Origin: Eumeta japonica
Taxonomy: Eukaryota > Arthropoda > Insecta > Lepidoptera > Psychidae
Direction: 5' to 3'
Length of the DNA: 64,000 nucleotides
Assembly (NCBI GenBank): GCA_005406025.1
Contig: BGZK01001272.1
Span: forward strand, 62,001 to 126,000
Part shown: positions 46,400 through 58,159 of the stretch, piece by piece
How the letters are laid out: every line of letters begins with the position of its first letter
Position numbering within the stretch: position 1 is the stretch's first letter
Notes under the pieces: generated by a model
What the model was told of the DNA's origin: nothing
The model's input: the letters and a program-made list of their open reading frames with translations, nothing else
Database searches by the model: none
Made by a program: the position numbers and the translations under genes

Positions 46400-46870
46400 G
46401 GGGGCACTAAGAAGCCAAGAACCGCGGCGGTCTATATGGTACGACCGTGAATCGGTATACCAAGCACATGTCGCGCTCATACGGCGTACTCACGTTCAGG
46501 GATGTATTCGCGTTTAGGCTACCCACTAGTATCAAAATAACAATATATAATTGTTATATCCGCTCCCGCCTGACCTAAGCTGGACCGGCCTGGTATGCAC
46601 TGTGCTCGGCAGCAGCGTCAAAGACTCTAAGCCCAACAGAATAAAAGGCTACGAATGATCGCAGGGGCCGGATAATACGTCAAGAACGACGTTATAACCA
46701 GAGACCTGCGAGTGCAAACCTTAGAGAAATTCATCCGGGTACAGGCGCAACGCCTATTCGACTGTGAAGACGAAGGCCCAATACCATCGCTTCACAACCT
46801 GACGCCTCAATATAAGAAACCGCCCTGTGGATACCAACTCTCCTGAGATTTAATCTCCTCCCCCTCAAAA
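46400..46870 (+). mobile_element. Jockey-clade LINE relic (C-terminal reverse transcriptase region)
   Basis: Plus-strand translation in two frames gives the region downstream of the reverse transcriptase core of Jockey-type non-LTR retrotransposons. The first frame (about 46528-46645) reads KITIYNCYIRSRLT, a stop, then AGPAWYALCSAA. After a frameshift the second (from 46646) reads RLRMIAGAG, a stop, then YVKNDVITRDLRVQ and TLEKFIRVQAQRLFD. These match the well-known 'IYK..IRS.LTYAAPAWY' and 'R.IAGAPWYVRN..I..DL' arrangement at the end of insect Jockey polymerases. Upstream catalytic motifs are absent, so the copy is 5'-truncated and inactive. The minus-strand 102-codon frame (46731-47039) is antisense noise. 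Confidence 0.85.
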
Positions 46871-46874
46871 GGGG

Positions 46875-47285
46875 ACAAAGCGCCAACTTAGGTAGGACAG
46901 AGGTCACCTGCTCATATGACCCACGGGGCAATGTTCCCTCACAAGACGATGCCCGGGTCTGAGCCAAAAGCTCATGCCTGCACTTGTAGCCGGAAACGGT
47001 TGCAGAAGACCCGATGACGCTTATATGTGAAATATGCAAAGTGCATGACTACGCCCCCTCGATTGTAATGTATGCAGCTCATATGTGCAGGCGGATAAAC
47101 CATGTATAAATTGCAGCGGAATTGGTGCATCCATCACAATTGTACTCCGACCGCCATTTGTAAAGCTCGTGCTGCAATAAACAAGTCCATCATTTTTCCC
47201 ACAACCCGCAAGAAAACTTACTCCGAGGCGACTGTGAAGGAAAATCCGAAGTGCGGGCTTATGTGGCGGTACTAAAATCGTAGCA
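46875..47285 (+). mobile_element. GC-richer segment with a possible gag-type zinc-knuckle remnant
   Basis: This continues the GC-rich island behind the Jockey relic and may be its 3' region or a second element. At about 47068-47110 the plus strand reads CNVCSSYVQADKPC then INC. This fits the CX2CX4HX4C spacing of a retroelement gag zinc knuckle with the histidine changed to glutamine. Gag normally precedes the polymerase, so it would belong to a different copy. Weak evidence. Confidence 0.3.
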
Positions 47286-47289
47286 AAAT

Positions 47290-48430
47290 AAAAAGGTTAA
47301 TTTTAATGTGTAGATCACGCGATTTATGCACTATTGAATGACATTGAATATATGTATAAAATAAAAGTAAAAAAAATACTTAAAATATCTAATATTTTGT
47401 TTGTGATCCCACGCACGCAAGATAACGGGTAAACGTAAAACTTAATAAACTACTAAAGTTTTCCGATAAAGCTCGGGAACGAAAGTCAGTTAAAAGTTTC
47501 TGTACCGACAAGTTATCACCATCATTTCCTCTGCACTATAAGTTGTGAGCGTATATACCCCATTACGTTTCTTGATACTTCATCTGTCCTTGTGTGATTA
47601 ATGAGGAATAGCGAAGTAAACCAAAAATTCACTATTCAATTCAAATAATCTTGTATTCCGAATACGCCTGCCCTACATGAGCAAGAGTGAAAGTCGATCG
47701 CGGTGATGGGAAGTCATCTCGCACACGCTGCGTTCCAACATCGGCATACAACCTCAACCTTAAAGCACCATATCTTTTACATTTATTTACCGATCCTAGT
47801 TATTACTAGAAACTTCTTTTTTTATAAAATTTAACCCTCTATAAAACTCCAAAATATTAAGATTAACAACTTAGTTTTTAAAACCGTAACGTTAACGATG
47901 TCACGCCTAGAGAATTTTACGTTGTACCTTCACATCATCATAAAATGAGCACCGCGACCGCTGTCGTCAAATTCCTAGAGTATAAATTTAATTTCCTTGG
48001 TAATTAAGGAAAAGGCTCTTATAAAATCCGTTTGAAATCAAATTAAACGAATGAACCTAATGAGAAGGTAGAATTAATAAATTATTTCGTTAATTACGCC
48101 TCGTACAATTAGATTTCTGTTCCGTTTGCTTTGTTCCCGCATTCCTGTACAGAGGTGGCGCACTTCTGAGCGGCGAGCGTCAAAGCGACGACAAATAGCA
48201 ATTTCAGGTGTTTCATTTGAATCAACAACGGGGTCGCCAGATATTTTGCATTTGAACACGGGACCCCGTCCTTATCTTGATCTTGGCTCTATCCTGTAAC
48301 ACCCTTTTCACGTGCAGAACACGACATAGCTTAAGCATATATTTTCTACAAGTATAGAAAATTGATAGGTAATTATTTTGAGAAAAAGAAGGATTGACTA
48401 TATAGAATCCTCTATTCGAATCTTTTGAAT
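47290..48430. other. Mixed non-coding sequence
   Basis: AT-rich with two GC-richer patches, about 47640-47770 and 48090-48310. In the second a 61-codon minus-strand frame (48074-48259) has balanced composition (begins MFKCKISGDPVVDSNE) but is not recognised. Candidate conserved or repeat-derived sequence. Confidence 0.35.
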
Positions 48431-48439
48431 ATACTCTGA

Positions 48440-48650
48440 TTCAATAGTGATGACACAGTTAGTCAGAGCATCGCTTCGAACCAAAAGTGCGGCCTGATCC
48501 TGAGCGCAAAAATATGACGAAAGTTAAGGTAGGACAAATTGAGCCACTCGCTTTGTACTTTAGAGAACGCGTTGAGACGTCGGTCCCTAACATTGTCATC
48601 GCATTGGTGACTACGATCGTTAGAAACTTTTCTAGTTCACTATAAAATCC
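48440..48650 (+). mobile_element. tRNA-derived SINE with RTE-like tail, copy 5
   Basis: The tail shows gagaacgcgttgagacgtcg (about 48562-48581), the drifted RTE-type phrase, then ttgtcatcgcattggtgact (48593-48612), which matches copies 1 and 3. The head (acagttagtcagagcatcgc, near 48456) fits a decayed A-box region. Ends are approximate. Confidence 0.65.
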
Positions 48651-48789
48651 ATCGTAAAAGGGCTAACTAGTCCCTCGATCTTAAATTAAAAGATCGGGGA
48701 AGATTTGTTTCAATAGTTGGGTAATAAAAACACGATCCCGGGCTCTAAAAATTTAGTCTTGCTTTAAAATAATAACCTTCAAAGAGGGT

Positions 48790-48850
48790 TCTATGTATAT
48801 ATATGTATTACACATATTCATATATATATATGAATATATATTTATATATG
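48790..48850. repeat. AT-rich inverted/simple repeat
   Basis: The words catatatatatatgaatatata around 48820 are self-complementary; short, simple-sequence origin. Confidence 0.7.
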
Positions 48851-48949
48851 CACACCCCGTCTTCTTACTCTCCAGCAAAATACCATTTTAGTGCGTGACT
48901 ATCCTGTCTAAGAAATTAGAGATAATATCGCGCTCATGATTTTTTATGA

Positions 48950-49872
48950 TTTGCGCTGTGGCTTAACTCAAAGAGAATCGACAAAGATTTCAATTGGCAT
49001 TTGACGATGAAGCTACATTTCGTAGCTTTATGTATTTCTGGATTCAATTAATTCAGACACGTGATCATTTCTTAAGAAATGCATGTGAAGGTCGACCGCC
49101 GACTGCTTTTACCGAATAATTGATACTACACTACAACTAATTGAAACTATTGACAAAAAGGTTTTTGTGAACGAATTTGTACTGGATTAGGTATTGATAT
49201 GAGATAAGTGCAAAATATTTTGCTTATACATCTGACGGTTCGTAACCTTAGCATTCGATGGTTTCCACATTATTTAACGGATGACCAGAAACGACTGCGT
49301 ATAGAACGGTGTCGAGAAATGATAAGAAAACTATAACGAAGGACATCATTGACTAGCCGCAGGTAAAAAGAACTGGGTGTACTACTTTAAACCAGAAACA
49401 TAAACTAATCGGCGATACTGGCTTTTTCACCTGAAGATTTTCCGGCGTAACTCAAAAAAGGCAAAACATTGATAGGAAATTACTTATTTCCTTCTTCGTC
49501 ATATCGGACATTGTACTACAACATCGCTTGAAAATTAAAGAACCGTAACTGCAAAGTGGTACATGAGCACCTGCCTACCTAATGTGTTTGCAAAAGTTTG
49601 GAAATGGCATCCTCGTAGTAAAGTCTCCACGACAACGCGTCCACGCATTCCGCTCAGGTACCAAAGGGATTTTGAAGATTCAAATATAGAACTAATGACG
49701 CATCCGCCATATAGTCCGGACCTTGCAGTTCGTCACTTTTTTATTTCCGAAAATTAAACATCAGTTTAGAGGTATACGATTTATGAGCCCCCGAGCGACG
49801 ATGAATGCGTTCCAAGAGGCCATTGACGACGTCCGTAAAGAAGACCGGGCTAACTGCTTTTTACAATAGTTC
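48950..49872 (+). mobile_element. Degenerate mariner-family transposon (transposase pseudogene D)
   Basis: Plus-strand fragments in changing frames follow mariner transposase. CEGRPPTAFTE comes from the end of the helix-turn-helix region (about 49086-49122). IRWFPHYLTDDQKRLRIERC is the linker block (about 49254-49315). IELMTHPPYSPDLAV holds the third catalytic aspartate (about 49688-49732), followed by a C-terminal HQFRGIRFMSPRATMNAFQE block and IDDVRKED up to a stop near 49869. The second aspartate block (HDN) between about 49380 and 49600 is poorly preserved. Stops and frameshifts rule out function. The gene is longer and less deleted than copies A and B. I could not find clear inverted ends. 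Confidence 0.85.
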
Positions 49873-49874
49873 TA

Positions 49875-50515
49875 GAGAAAGCAAAAGTGTATAAATTATT
49901 ATAAAGGAATGTAATTCTAAAGACAATAAACACAGCATAAATAATGTTCTTCTTAAAGTGAAAGTATGTAGAAAGTTTCAATATTGCCTAGTAAAATTTC
50001 TTTTACCCATGTACCTATACAAGAGCATGTAAACATGGATTACGTACAAATCCAAACATGGATTACAATAAAATAGAATGTCTTTATAACTTACACGAGG
50101 GACAATACAAGTTCTAAACTTTCAATAAATTGTTGCATAAATCAGAAATGGTGACAAAGACATTGAAGCAATTTCCATACTGAATTAATTTCCAACTGAA
50201 ATCAGTGTTGCATATTTTATATCCGATTGCTGTTTCAATTATTATAATTGCAAATAGCCCATAAGAAATTAATTATTGTCGAAACACTGTTTATAACGGA
50301 AAAGTACCAAACTGAAAATGAGATGGATTTTGCTATATTTATGTAATTGTGATGTCCACCATTCATGGAAAAAATTAAGACTTAAGCTATTTTTTATAAA
50401 ATGCATTTTTTTTTTCATAAAAATGCGTTATTTTTGACATGAAATCACTTCTAATGTATATGGAACGATTATGATATAGGGCAAAGTTATAAACACGAAA
50501 CGTCTTCCAAAAAAA
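49875..50515. other. AT-rich spacer
   Basis: May include the mariner D 3' end (ttcttttacccatgtaccta near 49999), otherwise nothing recognised. Confidence 0.4.
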
Positions 50516-50520
50516 ATACT

Positions 50521-50911
50521 TGTGTTTGGTGGCCAAAATGTATTTAGATAAAACATATATACCAATTTAAAAACAAGAGTAGTCCAAACATGACAAAAAT
50601 AAGAAAAAAAAAATTGTGTCGATTTTCAAAAAGTCACAATCTCCATGAATCTTTGAATTTGGAAAATTATTTTAAACTTGTACCACGAGTTGTTAGGACA
50701 AAAGTAAAAATATTTAAATATGGACTAAACTAGATACAATGACATAAAGTATATTTTTCTATTTAGAAATAAGTGGATAAATGGGCTATTTAACATAGGT
50801 TTACAATTTACATAGTTATAACTAATATTTATGATACGACGACCTTCACAAAAGATAATTTATAGATACGTAGACGGTAAAGTCGAAAGATACGTAAAAA
50901 ATCCGCGCCTA
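50521..50911 (+). repeat. Direct repeat R1 (left copy of a diverged pair)
   Basis: About 390 bp that recurs at 52458-52831. Shared blocks include ccatgaatcttt, gactaaactagatacaatga, gtggataaatgg, ataactaatatttatg and aaagtcgaaagatacgta. Divergence looks to be roughly 15-20 percent with small indels. Confidence 0.85.
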
Positions 50912-52457
50912 AATCGTTCAAAGAAGTTTAATGACACAAAGATATATCTTGTCTATTGTTTAAAGAAGAAATCAAAATAATTTGGCAAGTACGACACGAA
51001 TCATGTGTCCACCTTCTACTATACTACCCCGTTTGGACAGCCATGTAATCCTAGACGAACAGTTCTAATGCGTATCAAACTTGCTCATCTAGCTCTGCTA
51101 CTTTTAAATATGACATCACCGAGATAGTTCAAATGCAAAGGGGAAATTTAATATCTCGATTAATAAATAAACTTTATTTCAAAATCAGGGACAGTTCCCG
51201 GGAGTCAGTGCTCATTCAGGCGAATGAACTGCCAGCCCGAAAGATAATTATTTATTAAGAAATCTGCACACATGAAAGAGAAAATAAGAATAAAAATTTA
51301 ATATTTTCTTTTCTGTTAATCACCATCCGTGATCTTTTTGATCAATTGCTGAGGCTACTACACTGAAACTGGTACTCGTGTGGACACACAGCTAATACAA
51401 GCTCCCAAAACTTTGGTTTACCCGCGATAGCTACTCGCCGGGGTCCGTCAGTGACCTCTCCGATCTCGTTTCTCGTGGTTAAAAAATCCGACTTTCCATT
51501 CGTGTATCCCAAAAAAGACTTCCCCGCGCGCCCGGCGTCCGCAGATCACAACATCGCGCGGCTGTATTGTCTTCCCTTCAATTGTTTTCGTAAAGACAAA
51601 TGCCGCTTTCTGTCTTTTTTTTTTGCCTAAAGACACTGACACTAAAAGTGCATACATTGTCATTTATTGTTACGTTCATATGAGGACACATATACACTCA
51701 TTATAATTGAAACTTGCAAAATAAATATATAAAAAATAGTATCCCGACTCAAGTCATGAATTAAAAAAAAACAATTTTAATAAAATAACAAATAAAATGA
51801 AATAACCTACCAATGAGTATCAATTAATCAATCAAATAAATCGGCCATTATACCTAAACAGTCAAATAAAGCGATAATTCGTATCTCACTTAATTAGTTA
51901 TGAACAAATCTATCATCGGCACATTCTCAACCAATTAAATTGTCGATACTTCACCTAATCGTCTAAATTAAAGTACGCAAATATCACACCTAATTCAGTT
52001 CACGAGGTCAGTTAAAATTATAGGTAATAATATAACATGATTTTAACTCTAAATTGTCCCTATATCAAGATGTGAATAAAACATGATAACCACAATACGT
52101 GTAGTGAAATGTATATAAATTTATAATAAAATCTCAAAGTGAATATTTTCGGATAGCCGATTCATTTCTTCAGTTCATCAGTAATTCAGCCAAATTCTTA
52201 TAGCATAAGACGTACTTCTTTCTTCTTCTTATTTCTTTTTTTTATATATTTATAGAAAACGTGTTAGTCGAACTAAATACAACTAACAAATGACTATTTT
52301 CTTTTATTATTATTATTTTCAACTACACAAGCTCATCTAAAAGAAATGACAACACGTCGTTTCTATGAACTCGTAATATATTTTATTATTTTTATTTGGA
52401 GACCTAAGAATCTTATAAGTTTTTGGGTGCAATAAAAGGGTGGGACCTTAAGTTGCG
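50912..52457. other. Segment between direct repeats R1 and R2
   Basis: About 1.55 kb. It contains a GC-richer part at 51180-51620 with a 71-codon minus-strand frame (51448-51663) that is not recognised. An AT-rich part at 51780-52090 has many ttaatta/cacctaatt words. No reverse transcriptase, integrase or gag signature is visible, so the R1-R2 pair is not demonstrably an LTR element. Confidence 0.4.
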
Positions 52458-52831
52458 TGTTAGTGCGTGGTCGCCAAAATATGTTTATATAAGACAGATA
52501 TAAATTAAAGGAAAAAATACCTAAACCTAACAGTAATAAGAAAAAAATGTTTCCAAATTCAGAGTCACAGTCACCATGAATCTTTAAATTTGGTAAATTA
52601 TTTTCAACTTGTACTACGAGTTGTTAAGACAAAAGCAAAATTATTTAAATATTGACTAAACTAGATACATTGACATAAAATATATTTTTAAATTTAGAAA
52701 TAAATGGATAAATGGTCTCTTTAGCATAGATTTACAGTTTACATCGCCATAACTAATATTTATGCTACGACGGCCTTTACAAAAGATAATTCACACGTAG
52801 ACGACAAAGTCGAAAGATACGTAGAAAATCC
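52458..52831 (+). repeat. Direct repeat R2 (right copy of a diverged pair)
   Basis: Second copy of R1 in the same orientation, starting at tgttagtgcgtggtcgccaa and ending at gtagaaaatcc. The two copies lose similarity abruptly at about the same point on each side. Confidence 0.85.
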
Positions 52832-52834
52832 AAA

Positions 52835-55800
52835 TCAATCCTTTGTAGATGGTTTTAAGCAATATTTTTTTTAAGTCTATACACCCTTTATCGCTTTTTT
52901 TTTTTAATGCCTATATATATATCGATATACAAATTAAAGACAATCGTATAACAATTTTACTAAATAATCTCATAAGAAAGCTGAGCTATTTTTAAAAGCG
53001 AACGCAGAGCAAAGAAATTTATTGAATTATGTATGGCCAATTTTTATAGAACATTGGATCTACCCGTTGAAGTGGGGTGAATTTGAGCTTTGCTCATCAA
53101 TCTTCACTTGAAATATTTTTTTAGTAGAAAGACTAATACAATGAAAAATAATGAAAAAAAAAAAAACATTATTGATATTATTCTTGGAACCGATAGCACT
53201 TAAGAAGAATTGAAAAATGACTGACGTGTGATATATTATCACATTAAATATACAATAATAGACGTCATAAAGCAAAGCATATATTTAATTTTTGTTACAA
53301 AAAATTAAAAAATCGACTAGAGTGCGAGTGGATCTCATGGACATTAAAGTCTATTCCTAGAATATTTATTGCAGTTTTAAGCCACTATGTACATTATCCA
53401 TTATTTTTCTTACTTGCACAATATCAAGATATTTTTAAAATATTTAAAATCTGTGATTTTTTTCATTATCTTATAAAATATAGGAAAACCTAATTGAAAA
53501 AATCTGTAAAATAGTTGATCTTGCAGACAATCCCTGAAACTTTCCGCTAAGGTATTTATTGATGTGTTTTTGAGCTGTTTGAATTATAAATATTGTTTAT
53601 TAGGTTTAAGCTCAAAAATTTGAAACACGTTTGACACTTTAGGTCATCTCTGAAACTTCTTAATAGTTTGGAGCTCAAATCCGTCAAATCAAAGCAATAA
53701 ATTATTCAGCTCACCATTCTCAAGAGACCAATTTTTTGGTCTTTCAAGCTCTTCGAGCTCAAAATATGATTCTAATACGTTTTGAGCTCTTAAAATTCAA
53801 AAGTTTATATGTATTAGAAACCACTTTTTTTCAACTATAATGTTTTTGGATCACGTTGTTTGATTATGAATTACTTTATGGCTTACGATGCAGTTTTTTT
53901 AAACAGAAAAAGATGACTGAAGATGTACGGTATGTCTCAGAACATTTGAAAAAACTCTTTTTTCCGATTTTTTCTTTAACCGTATGTCTCAAACGAACCA
54001 ACCGATTTTGAAACAGTTTGTGGCGATCGTTGTGGTATTTAAAAAAAATAACAGGATAATTTTCTAAATCTATGGGTAAAGCAATTTAGAAAATATAGTA
54101 AAAAAAACACTTTTAAAATTATTTCCAATAAACTTTTTTCTTAAAATATTATTTTTAAGATTCCTCAAAACCTACTAAGCTAAAATAGTTAAAAAACTTC
54201 AAGAACTCTTAAGTTGAATGAGTTTCTATCAAATATCGCAAACTACGTTTCGATTGGTTAATCTATATGTAGTTTGCAACATTTGAAATAAATTGAGACG
54301 TTTACTTACACACGCACGCACGCGTACAAACGTCAAATTCTGATGAAAACTTGATTTTTGAAAATCGGAATTATAAAGGTAACTTGCCAATGTAATAAAA
54401 AATTTTCTATTTTCACAGCTGAAAGTGAAAAAACTGGTGTGTGTAGAGATTGTTTGCTTTCTTTATAGTTCCTTTACGGGGCTTCATCTGCAAGGAGGTC
54501 AGATCAAACGCCTGGCTCCATTGCAAATTAAACTCCTATCCCTAGAAGTGGTTCGTGTTTACAAAAACCAAACATAATAATAAAGTCACGCAATAAATAA
54601 TTTGCTTAAATAAGTACGGTTTAAATAATGGTAATCTTGCACAACACGATACTGATAGTAATATTTTAAATGCTGAACTTTAATATTTTACTGCTCACGT
54701 TTAATTTAATATTATTTCCTTTCCTTAATTTCATTTTATAGTATATTGTTTTATTTCATTGTGTATTGCGTAAAATGTGTTATTTACTTGGAGAAATTTA
54801 TGTAATTAGCATTTTAATACGTGTATAAACGGATCGGAGTCTCTAACGCACTTAGAAAATTCTATTGTAGAGTTGATTGACATTATTAGTCTCATTTGAA
54901 ACCTGAGTTAATACCAACCGATACTTTGATGACATAATGTTTCATTTAACTATAATAGACATAGTATCATACTGAGCTTCTACTTTGATAGCCCTAGTGC
55001 TAGAGATGTTTATTCTGAGTTTGCGACGTTTGAGAAGTATAGAGTATACGACTTCATTATCATATACAGACATTTGCAATTTGACCTAAACTCTAGACAA
55101 CTCAGAAAATTAAATATTTCTTTCTTTATAAATGGCATTGATCACATAAATTTTAATTGTTCATACCTTACGTATTGGAGAGTTCCATAGTTCCGAAAAA
55201 CGCAATTTACTTCAAAAGTGCCGAACTCAAAATCTCAATAGAAAGCTAGATGCGGTTCGCGCTAACGATCTAAACTTAACAGTCTACACCTAACGGTCTT
55301 GCTACGGCGGACTGATGTTGGTACAGCATACCGGACGAGGAGGGAAACATGCTGAGGCTGTAAGCGCGGGAAGACAGCCAGCAGCTCTATTTTTGGAAGA
55401 ACGTGAAATAGGGTTCCGTTTCATCACACACACACACACACACCACACGGTATAACAATTCATATAGACCATAAGAAACAACATGCATTTATAAGTTAGT
55501 TACCACGTTTAATATAATAATTTGTTCTTTTTTAATTTGATTAGTTTCATTTGACATGATTCGATTATGTTATTTAAAACGATTTAAGACACTTAGTAAG
55601 CAAGTATATATTTATTTAATATAAACGTTGAGTTAAAAATGAACATTTTGCTATATTCATTCGCACAGTACAAAAACATTTCAGACAAAACGATTTATCA
55701 TTCTAAATGGTTTTTATAATATGAAAACAAAATCTTATAATAGTTTCCGGAGCGATTTATGTTTCCGAAGCTGAAATAGATTCCGCATATATATATTTTT

Positions 55801-57880
55801 AATGACTAATAAATCCACAGCTATCTCGCAATAATTTAGTCACGTAGGTTGAAAAATTACTTCAGGAAATAGCCCGATTTACCTGAAAAACAAAGCTATT
55901 TAATTTATATATACACACATATACCAATTTTAGTTCGCCGCTAGAACGCGTGATATCAGAAACAGATATCATGCAGTCGTAACATTAACTCTGCATTGAT
56001 TCTACTCATACTTATCCTCTGACGCAACTGCAAATTTCACTAACGTAGGCAAATGCATAAGTCGAGGGATCGGAACTGCACTTTGGAAGGCTGAAGCGAA
56101 AAACAATTGCAAAAAATTATTTTACTTATTGAACTCTTCCAAATCAACAACCATACAAAAAGGTTTTGGTTCTTGTCAAAGTTCTCTTCGTAAAATTTCA
56201 CAGTGTAATAATTTAGTCCTTAAGTAAATAATAACAATATAAATAATAACAAAGAAAATTGTAATAAATAAATAACAAGACACTAAATCAATCCTTTTTC
56301 AAAACTTTTTAATTCCTATTAAATTTCCTCGTAATACTTTCTATATATAATACTATGAATAATAATTTTAAAAAAAGTTGATGACAAGTCCATAATCCAT
56401 GTTTTAAATTAAAAATTCATGTCTCATAAACACAATTGATTTCAGAAACCGTTGAAAACCAGGGGAAGCATTATTCAATTAATCCCCGTCACAAAAATTG
56501 GATATTAAAAATTAATTAACTTTTGTTTTACCGCGGTATCGTAAATTAAACATTTTTCAAATTTTGTTATTCTGAGCTGATCTGAGAAGTGACATAGAAA
56601 CTCTTATACTAGGAAGTACAAAAAAGAGTTAATTTAAGAAAAAAATTGCTTAATAAAAGTATAGCTCTAACCGTTCACCTAATACTTAATTGTCCGTTTA
56701 ACTAAAAGCCCGTGAAACTAAAATCATATTCAAACATCAAATAAAAAAATTCAAAAGACAGTACCGATGTATCTATCTCTCTCTCTCTCTCTCTATCTGA
56801 CATTTCCATTTTTATTACTTTAAAATTTTCATCTTAATTTCTTCCTCTCTCGATTAGGAAAGTACGAGAGTTGCTTTTTAGCCTTCCGTATGTAAGAGTT
56901 GAAAACGGGACCCTATTCCTAACGCTCTGCTATCTGTCCGTCAGAGAGATATGTCTTTTAAAAATTGTTCTGAACAACTTTAAAAATATGTATATCGGTT
57001 TAAACATAAAATATACCTAACTGAGTGCCATTAACTACTAGTGACACCTTGCACGACCCACGAATCAACTTTTCCCAAACTTGTCACTAAACTTCGTATT
57101 TTGAAATATAGGCAATTTCAAGAAAATGATTAATTAATATAAAATCAAGCAGCACAGCGAATGTTCCGATATTGACATTATTAAAAATAATTGACAGCAT
57201 TTCACATGAACAAGTTCTTTAACTGGAAAATTATGATTTTAATTAATTTTAAAAGAAAGAAATGGAGGATGAAATAAATGATATAATGCCAGAAAATTTA
57301 TTCGCCAAATATTGGACGTCGTTATTTGATTCGTCTTAAGAATCGTATATTTCGATTACATCTCACTTAATAACTTGTCTTTTATTAATATTCCAGAATA
57401 ATTAATTGTAGACTAATGAAGCATTTTACTTAATAATATACTAATTAAAAAAAAACCTAAATCTAACTCAAAAAAAATTATCTTAAATTAATACATTGTT
57501 TTTAAATGTGCAAAAAATTCACGTTTCGCTATGATTTAAAGAGTACAGACAATAATATGAGTGTAAGTTTAAAAGTCCCAGAGTGATAAGACAGAAACCA
57601 CAGATTTATACTTAGTACGATATTTGTATTTGTTTATTGCTAAGATGACATTCTCAATTGTTTCATGCAAATTTCTTTCAAGGTGCTTAAAGTTTGACGC
57701 AATTTGATTGACTCACCAATTTGGTACAGATAAGATTTTTCAAAGAGACCTTTGCCCACCCTTTCATTAAATACATTCGCTATTTCTATTCACTATTTAT
57801 GCTAGTCAATATATGTTGTTTCAAATCATGCTTATTCTCTTAATTACTGTTACTGTCTTCATAGTATACCCTACATATAT
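52835..57880. other. AT-rich sequence without recognisable gene
   Basis: No coding feature. The part at about 53540-53830 is unusual for repeated gagctc words; 54290-54370 (cttacacacgcacgcacgcg, then aacttgatttttgaaaatcg) parallels the segment near 35.8 kb. Short microsatellites, (CA)n at 55424-55443 and (TC)n at 56774-56795, are the only other structured items. A GC-richer spot at 55290-55400 carries an unrecognised 60-codon minus-strand frame. Confidence 0.5.
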
Positions 57881-57889
57881 TTTTATCAT

Positions 57890-58155
57890 GTTTTCGAAGG
57901 GCAAACCATCAGACACTAGGTGATCACCGCCACCGATGGACAGTCGCAACGTCACTTAAAGTGGTCACTAGTGCGTTTCGACTTTTTGCATGGGTTATCG
58001 ATCAGGAGAGAGTGGGGTAATAGAGGGGGAGTGGGCCACGGGAACTTTCACCACTGAACGAAACCCAACTGCAGAAGCTACTACTTCATGTCGTATTCTG
58101 TGAGAGTATTGTAGTTCACAGCTCGAGCTAATCCATTTTTGTGATGCGGTCTAGT
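57890..58155 (+). mobile_element. Lepidopteran interspersed repeat (LINE/SINE 3' region)
   Basis: Contains aggtgatcaccgccaccgat (57919-57938) followed by ggacagtcgcaac, then a purine-rich gagagagtgggg block and, further on, gcagaagctactacttcatg and ttctgtgagagtattgtagt, ending in cagctcgagctaatccattt. This order of phrases is one I associate with an abundant repeat of Lepidoptera (counterparts read roughly 'gtggtcaccgccgcccatggaca' and 'cggtcgagc.ggcccattcgtg'). No coding part. Class within LINE/SINE not resolved. Confidence 0.6.
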
Positions 58156-58159
58156 TGGC

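Noticed and set aside
46390..46410. G8 run at the start of the Jockey relic
   Set aside because: An isolated homopolymer; not enough separate G-runs for a quadruplex.
46731..47039. 102-codon minus-strand frame
   Set aside because: It lies antisense to the Jockey polymerase relic, whose plus-strand motifs are unmistakable.
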